DNA of 22,124 bases. It comes from Chrysochromulina parva. Its lineage: Eukaryota; Haptophyta; Prymnesiales; Chrysochromulinaceae. How positions within the stretch are numbered: the first letter of the stretch is position 1; every line of letters begins with the position of its first letter. Of the stretch, positions 17,566 to 22,124 are shown in pieces. The notes under the pieces were generated by a model, which was given only the letters and a program-made list of their open reading frames with translations, had not been told where the DNA came from and did not search any database. The stretch lies in contig PJAB01000683.1 of the NCBI GenBank assembly GCA_002887195.1, positions 1 through 22,124 on the forward strand, read 5' to 3'. A program made the position numbers and the translations under genes.

Positions 17566-17985
17566 ATTCGCCCATTCCGTGATCTAATGCGGTCGCGTCG
17601 CCGCGCAAGGATAACAGTACGGTAGGATGCGCGGGCACGTTCCCGCGGTTTGCGTGTCGTTCGGCCGACGCACGCGCCGGCGCATTCGAGTTTCCGTTCG
17701 GGACGGGGGTCTCCGCGGACTTCGTCGCGCAAGGTACGGCCACGCCACAATAATATAGGACGTATTTGGAGGACCGGGGGGGGCCGCAGCGTGTAACGAA
17801 CGTAGTCCGGTGCCGGGTCACGCGGTCCACTCGGCGGGGATTGACCTACTTTCCACACTCAGTGATCTCCGGGCGAAAAAGAGAGCAATTGGTCAAGCAA
17901 GACGGTTACGGCTTCACGCATCGCACGGCGCGCGGACGCGGTCGTAGGCACGCGACGCGCCCGCTGCCTCGTACCCGCCGACACA

Positions 17986-17994
17986 AAACCCTAA
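17986..17994 (+). promoter_or_regulatory. Telo-box-like AAACCCTAA
   Basis: An exact match to the plant telo-box, inside AAAACCCTAACAAAACCCC. No gene start lies nearby on either strand, so its role is unclear. It could be chance or a remnant of interstitial telomeric DNA. Confidence 0.4.
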
Positions 17995-18239
17995 CAAAAC
18001 CCCACGACCGCACGGGCCGCGAGCCGCAAGCGTTTCCGCAACCGACGCGCAGGCGTCAAAACCGCGGAGACGCGCGCTTCCACACCGTACGTGATACCCT
18101 CACACGAGTCATGATTCGCAGAGGGACCGAGGAGGGTCTGTGGCAACAGCATCCCAAGCCCCGCATTCCATCCGGACATCCCCGCAGTCCTGCATGCCTC
18201 TAATGGCCGCACGGATCGAAGCCATTTGCGCGCAAATTG

Positions 18240-19202
18240 TCACCCAAGGGAGATGGTAGATCGGCCGCCCGGTGGCGCCAATACCAGCGTCGACGAATGG
18301 TGATTCGCGCTGCGTCGGGGCGACGAATCGCGTGGTGAGGCGCGGCGAGGCACCGCTGAGTAGCCGAATTGCGGCATCGGCGATGCCGAGCGACCCTGCG
18401 GCCGCGGCGACGCGCTGCGCGCTGCCTGGGTATTCCCAGGTGCGCCACCGTGCCGTGACTGCCACATCTCGCTGTTGTAGTATTGCTGCGAGGCCTGCTC
18501 GCGCTCAGCGAGGTATTGCTGGCGTTGAAGCTGCTGCTGCTGCTCGAGCTGCGCTTCGCGCTGACGCGCCTGGAGGATGCGCTGGCGCTGCAACCGTTCG
18601 GCTTCTTCCTGCTGCTTAAGCATCTGGTGCTGGTTGATCTGCATCTGCATGCGTTCGTCCCTGTCCTTCAGCTGCAACTGCCGGCGGCGCTGTTGCTCGA
18701 GTCTTTCGAGATTCGCCTCATGCTGTTCGATTGCACTCTCCTGAGGAGTATTGGCGTACTGTTTCTTGACGCCTTTGAGCACCCGCTCTTGCATGGCTTC
18801 TTGCTGATTCTCACGCACGCGCTCCTCCGCTGCGCGCAGAGTCGTCTGCCGCTTGGTGAGTGCCTGCATCGCCTCCTCCTTGGTCGGCTTCATCGAGGGT
18901 CGCTGCCCAGCAGGCGTCCAGCTCTGCAGGGCCTCGCCATCGCGTGCCTCTGCCGCGGCGAGCCTATCGAGGAAGTCAGCCTTACCGTAACCGCCCCCAG
19001 TCGGATGCGCTTTGATGCGTTGCGCAGCCTCAGCCGCGTGGGGGTTGTACGGGGTCTCCACTGGAGCAAAGATGCCGCCCTCGACGGAGGAAGAGGTGGG
19101 GTTGTAGCGGTTGCCGCGCGTGTAGTCCGCAACGCCCATCTTGCCGGCAGGTTTGTGGTATGATGACGGCTCCCACGGGGAGTGATTCATGACGGCCTGC
19201 AT
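18240..19202 (-). CDS. Uncharacterised coiled-coil protein, Gln/Arg-rich
   Basis: A 320-codon frame that I do not recognise. Residues 1-100 are a Gly/Pro/Tyr-containing segment with possible short motifs (SPWEPSSYHKPAGKMG, GGIFAPVETPYNPHAAEAA). About 105-255 is a long, highly charged helix rich in Gln, Arg and Glu with heptad-like spacing (RLEQQRRRQLQLKDRDERMQ), almost certainly coiled coil. The C-terminus is basic and Ser/Pro-rich, with RSASP twice and RRASPRDSSPRRS, typical of phosphorylated tails. The overall design resembles cytoskeletal, centrosomal or flagellar scaffold proteins, but this is inference only. The ATG at 19202 is the first in frame; a second at 19190 is equally possible. 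No intron is required. It is divergent from the small gene at 19431. Confidence 0.65.
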   Translation of the reverse strand: MQAVMNHSPWEPSSYHKPAGKMGVADYTRGNRYNPTSSSVEGGIFAPVETPYNPHAAEAAQRIKAHPTGGGYGKADFLDRLAAAEARDGEALQSWTPAGQRPSMKPTKEEAMQALTKRQTTLRAAEERVRENQQEAMQERVLKGVKKQYANTPQESAIEQHEANLERLEQQRRRQLQLKDRDERMQMQINQHQMLKQQEEAERLQRQRILQARQREAQLEQQQQLQRQQYLAEREQASQQYYNSEMWQSRHGGAPGNTQAARSASPRPQGRSASPMPQFGYSAVPRRASPRDSSPRRSANHHSSTLVLAPPGGRSTISLG

Positions 19203-19430
19203 TTCTCCACAGACGCGGACGGACGAGATGCCCCAAAATTTTCTGCGTTGCGGAGAGCTCGCCTTTTCGGCCGGGTTCCTATGTTTGGAACTTAACCGCA
19301 CACCTCTCCTTCTGTGAACCTTTTGTACGGCGCCCTTTTACAGGCCGCATTCGAATTCTAGTCGAACTTCGTGTACTTGAACTTGAACCTCTGGAGAACA
19401 CGTCGCAGAGCGGAAATCGTTTGGAGCGGA
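19203..19430. promoter_or_regulatory. Divergent promoter region
   Basis: These 228 bases lie between two head-to-head start codons. They are less GC-rich than the genes, with an AAAATTTT palindrome near 19235 and a short CTTGAA direct repeat near 19377-19388. No named element was recognised. Confidence 0.45.
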
Positions 19431-19679
19431 ATGGCAGGAAGCCACGGCAAACGCCCCGAGACCAAGTTCAAAGTGATGGCCAAGCTCGGTGAGAATCTCT
19501 ACAAGACCACCAAGATCTATCGCTGGCTGGGTGCGAGAAGCATACCGCCGAAACCCAAATGGCAGGGTTTCCTGGCGAACACAGCAGAGCATCACGCAGC
19601 GTGGCGTGAATGGTGGGCCTCACCGCAGAGCGAGCGCTGGAAGTCTATCGAAAAGCCGTCGACTCGTGGCGAGAAGTAA
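19431..19679 (+). CDS. Small basic Trp-rich protein, function unknown; 3' end may be spliced
   Basis: An 82-codon frame from the first in-frame ATG, with protein-like composition: Lys-rich start (GKRPETKFKVMAKLGENLYK), then KIYRWLG, PPKPKWQGFL and HHAAWREWWASPQSERW, containing six Trp. Small basic proteins of this kind are often organelle ribosomal or respiratory accessory subunits, but I cannot assign it. The stop codon TAA (19677-19679) lies inside the strong donor GTAAGTAT. If spliced 19675 to 19760, the protein gains about 59 residues beginning YAQFDLGTERVWAAMR and then turning Pro-rich, ending at 19937. Both forms are open. The antisense frame is a shadow. Confidence 0.5.
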   Translation: MAGSHGKRPETKFKVMAKLGENLYKTTKIYRWLGARSIPPKPKWQGFLANTAEHHAAWREWWASPQSERWKSIEKPSTRGEK

Positions 19680-19759
19680 GTATCGCGCTCGCCATGTGCG
19701 TGGTGTTGGCTCTAAGCGTGCACGGAGGCTGGAGGAACTTCGGACACGGCAAATCCCAG
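19676..19759 (+). other. Possible 84-nt intron overlapping the TAA stop
   Basis: The donor is GAGAA/GTAAGTAT and the acceptor AAATCCCAG. The length matches the eIF1A introns in this window. Splicing converts the stop into an Asn codon and opens a second exon to 19937. An alternative acceptor (GGCTCTAAG) gives a shorter extension ending RPV. Confidence 0.42.
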
Positions 19760-19937
19760 CTACGCCCAGTTTGATCTTGGCACCGAGAGAGTATGGGCGG
19801 CAATGAGGCTATCTCCGACCGCGTCGCCGCTGCCGCCGCCGAAGCCGCCGCTGCCGACGACGACGACGCCACTGCCGCCCGCTGTCCTCGCACTGCACGG
19901 TCCCGTTGACGCTCACCAACGATGTGAGAGACCATGA

Positions 19938-20587
19938 GTGTGCAAGCACCACCGCCTCCACCAGCGACAGAACGTGCACACTTTACATGCCTACATCACT
20001 GCGAATCATCAGCTGCTGCACTGAACCAATCTGGGCTGCCCCAATCTGGCCACACGCGTCTGTGAGGGGCTCACCACTCTGCGGAGGCACAGCGAGGCGT
20101 TCAAATAGGTATGGAGCGCGCGCCCTGTGAGCTGTGTGAGACCATTACGTTTACGACGTGCGAAGTCGAAAGTCATAGTCGGAGGAATTTATAGCCAACC
20201 GACGTCAAGCTCGTCACCGGCGCCTCCCCCCACAAAGGGTGGCCCTGGCCCCGGCGCGCCCCAACGCCCATGCCGCAACGCCCATGCCCCAACGCCGCAA
20301 GCGCGCGCGGCGCCCCGGCGCGGCCGTTGTGCGCGTCCGCGACCAGTCCGTGCGGCCGCCACGAGCTGGAGAGCGCCGTCCGGGCCGGCCGTAACGAACG
20401 TGGTCTGCGGGTACGGGTACAACGGTGGGCTGGCCATGACGACCCACGCGTCACGCAACGGGGAAGCCTCCCTGCAGTCCTCTCCCGAATATCTCCCGAA
20501 CCCACCACGTGCTCCACGAGCGCGGAAGGATCGGTGCGGGGTTTTCGACTTGATGTTGATGTTCGTCCCATCGTCCGTGTATCCGAT
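19938..20587. other. Intergenic, no supported gene
   Basis: This is the 3' flank shared by the small gene and the GT31-like gene. Several open frames on both strands are Arg/Ala/Pro-rich with no domain. GTAACGAACGT at 20391-20401 also occurs at 17793-17803. A TTTATA sequence at about 20189 has no gene start after it. Confidence 0.45.
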
Positions 20588-21841
20588 TCACTTCTCGATG
20601 TGCCGTGTTGCGCGCGCGGACTCTCGCCCGCGTCTGGCCGAGCCTCGCGATGGGGCCCTCAGGTGCGATGGGGACATCTTAGCGTGCTCCGGGTTGCCAA
20701 AGGGCGACTTGCACAGCTGCCAGTCCATCCCGCACGCCAGTGGCACACCCCGACGCTGCACGTCCATGGCCAGTGCCAAGGGCTTGCAGTTCCGCGGCGT
20801 TTGCTGCTGGTAAGACGCCGTGCGCACGTGTTCTAGTGCGAGGCCCACGAAGCTGCTCTTCTTGACACGATGGAGCACAAGTGGCGCGCCATCTGCCGAG
20901 AAATTGAAGCGACGGATGCCATTGCGGCAGCCCATTGCATGGCCATTGCATGGTACGTCTGCCACGAGACCGGGTGGGAATTCGAGCAGCGATACGTTGG
21001 GCGAACCGCCCATGCACAACGCGTGGCCCAGAAAGATGTCGTCCCAAAGCCGCACGTCGAGATCACCGGGATCAGCTTGCCGCAGGAACACGCCGCGTGC
21101 GCGCGCTTCGTCCACCGAGAGCGTGGCGCCAATCGTGCCGTCGTCAGCCGTGTGGTTGAGACGCGAAGTGATGGCCTGTGCGACGGTTCTGGAGATCAAG
21201 ACCGATTGTCCGTACCATCGAGCAAGCGCCGACGACATTATCAATAGAGGGCCTGACGCAAACGGAAACGGTCCCGAGCACCGCGCTGACGATGCCTTGG
21301 GCAAGCAGTGCTGCGGGTTCTCTCGTGAGGCGGAACGGCGACTCCCGTATGGCCCGAGCGCCCAGCCCCAGGGCCGAAACTTGACCGTGTCCCAGCAGTA
21401 CCATTGGATCGTGCCTGCATACACGTGCGTGACTCCAAAACTACGCGCAGCGCTGGCCAGCGAGAGCAACCATCCAGGGTTGGGCACTGTGTCCGAGTCG
21501 GCCCTGCCGATGAACAGAGCATCTGGGTACCGCACCACAGCGTGGCGCAGCCAGGCGTCGAACAGCGAAAGGATCACCACGCTCGCACCAGAACTCTGGC
21601 CCATGCAGTCGAGAAAGTCAACGTCAGGCTCTGCTGGCCTTGCAACGCCGCTCCACCATCCCTCTCTTGCGCGGTCTCGAAGCGATACGGCGAAGCGCGC
21701 CAGGACCGTCGGTGCGACCGCCCGCGTCCAGGCGCGGAGAGCTTCACGTGTCGATATCAAATCTGGGCCAATAATACCAATGACCATCGTCGCGCCCGCT
21801 CCATTCTCTACCATGAGCGATCTCTCTGGTCCCACTGACAT
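20588..21841 (-). CDS. Glycosyltransferase, GT31 (beta-1,3-galactosyltransferase)-like
   Basis: A 417-codon intronless frame. It has the order of a GT31-type GT-A enzyme: MVIGIIGPDLISTREALRAW near the start (query strand plus the Arg/Trp helix), ALFIGRADSDT with the metal-binding D-x-D at 115-117, PFPFASGPLLIMS at about 191-203 (the Gly-containing acceptor-side strand), and WDDIFLG at 266-272 (the E/D-D-V-x-x-G-like catalytic block). LVLHRVKKSS near the C-terminus is also family-like. The reaction should be transfer of a hexose from a UDP-sugar to a glycan. No N-terminal membrane anchor is visible, which is unusual for a Golgi GT31, so a missing upstream exon or a different location should be considered. 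ATGs at 21841 and 21814 are both possible starts. The C-terminal 60 residues are Arg/Ser-rich and unlike the family. Confidence 0.66.
   Translation of the reverse strand: MSVGPERSLMVENGAGATMVIGIIGPDLISTREALRAWTRAVAPTVLARFAVSLRDRAREGWWSGVARPAEPDVDFLDCMGQSSGASVVILSLFDAWLRHAVVRYPDALFIGRADSDTVPNPGWLLSLASAARSFGVTHVYAGTIQWYCWDTVKFRPWGWALGPYGSRRSASRENPQHCLPKASSARCSGPFPFASGPLLIMSSALARWYGQSVLISRTVAQAITSRLNHTADDGTIGATLSVDEARARGVFLRQADPGDLDVRLWDDIFLGHALCMGGSPNVSLLEFPPGLVADVPCNGHAMGCRNGIRRFNFSADGAPLVLHRVKKSSFVGLALEHVRTASYQQQTPRNCKPLALAMDVQRRGVPLACGMDWQLCKSPFGNPEHAKMSPSHLRAPSRGSARRGRESARATRHIEK
20932..20953. repeat. 11-base tandem duplication inside the GT31-like CDS
   Basis: CCATTGCATGG occurs twice back to back. 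On the coding strand it contributes to PCNGHAMGC. The unit is not a multiple of three, yet the frame remains family-like on both sides, so the duplication is either ancient or compensated. Confidence 0.8.
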
Positions 21842-22124
21842 GCTCAACTCCCGTCCATGACTATCATATCATACGTCCCTATTAGGAAAGTTTCTTCCTC
21901 CTTGGCTGTGAACACGCTGAAATGTTTAGAGTGCTACCGCCGGCTTCCCCACCCCCGTTTGTCGTTTCTCGTTTCGGTGGTGAGGAGCTCTTACATGTAC
22001 CGGGACTTTAGACACAATGCGGGGAAGTTGAATTATTACCGAACAAAAAAAAAGAGTTCCCTTGTCTTCACGGCGTGCCGTTTGAATGTCAATGGGCTCC
22101 TTGCGTGAGTCAGCGCACGCCCAG
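21842..22124. other. Window edge, upstream of the GT31-like gene
   Basis: Contains the likely promoter of the minus-strand glycosyltransferase. It is clearly less GC-rich than the genes, with an A-run near 22045-22053. A short forward frame (21857-22108) has no recognisable character. If the glycosyltransferase has an upstream exon encoding a membrane anchor, it would lie here or beyond the edge. Confidence 0.4.

Larger units (their letters stand above)
17356..18239. other. Gene-free spacer with hairpin and telo-box-like motif
   Basis: I see no supported coding gene. Open frames on both strands are Arg/Ser/Thr-rich with no domain, and the sequence is CpG-dense and short of long homopolymers apart from a G-run near 17776-17783. 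It holds a perfect hairpin (17539-17565) and AAACCCTAA (17986-17994). A structured RNA or a decayed mobile element is possible but not shown. Confidence 0.45.

Noticed and set aside
17396..17858. Overlapping minus-strand frames (144 and 118 codons)
   Set aside because: Both are Arg/Ser/Pro-rich without motif, overlap each other, and cover the hairpin.
17766..18203. 145-codon forward frame
   Set aside because: Arg/Thr-rich with no recognisable motif; probably noncoding.
20127..20836. Forward frames of 228 and 188 codons
   Set aside because: They run into the antisense of the GT31-like gene and have no domain character.
1..22124. tRNA, rRNA or other standard RNA genes
   Set aside because: I scanned by eye for T-loop-like GTTCRANYC contexts and conserved rRNA strings and saw none convincing. 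A covariance-model scan would be needed to be sure.

Overview
The window is nuclear DNA from a GC-rich, gene-dense eukaryote. Evidence for this: four universally eukaryotic genes (Tudor-SN, a Nup214-type nucleoporin, eIF1A, condensin subunit CAP-D2), short GT-AG introns (65-130 nt), and no operon structure. The GC-biased codons, Ala/Pro-rich linkers and two glycosyltransferase-like genes of a type common in microalgae suggest a haptophyte-like or other marine alga. That lineage call is inference, with low confidence.

Layout. 1-813: an AT-rich cluster of CAAYTATTG motifs meets an extremely GC-rich block, followed by the 3' flank of the first gene. 814-3504 (-): Tudor-SN. 3505-3876: head-to-head intergenic region. 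3877-8280 (+): Nup214-like nucleoporin with beta-propeller, Pro-rich spacer, coiled coils, ankyrin-like segment and FG repeats. 8738-9521 (-): eIF1A, reconstructed here from five exons, the last only 12 nt long. 9522-10395: spacer with a telomere-like, G4-capable repeat upstream of eIF1A. 10396-14527 (-): CAP-D2 with one intron. 14528-14807: head-to-head promoter with two E2F-type sites. 14808-15848 (+): glycosyltransferase-like protein. 16054-17355 (+): membrane-anchored protein with two ApaG-type domains. 17356-18239: no gene seen; contains a perfect hairpin. 18240-19202 (-): unrecognised coiled-coil protein. 19431-19679 (+): small Trp-rich protein whose stop codon overlaps a strong splice donor. 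19680-20587: no certain gene. 20588-21841 (-): GT31-like glycosyltransferase. 21842-22124: nothing recognised.

The genes do not form one pathway. They are housekeeping genes (RNA regulation, nuclear transport, translation initiation, chromosome condensation) interspersed with lineage-type glycosyltransferase and ApaG-domain genes. I found no convincing evidence of a wholly new multi-gene system. The most notable points are the Nup214-ankyrin architecture, the double-ApaG membrane protein, the eIF1A terminal microexon, and promoter motifs in front of CAP-D2 and eIF1A.
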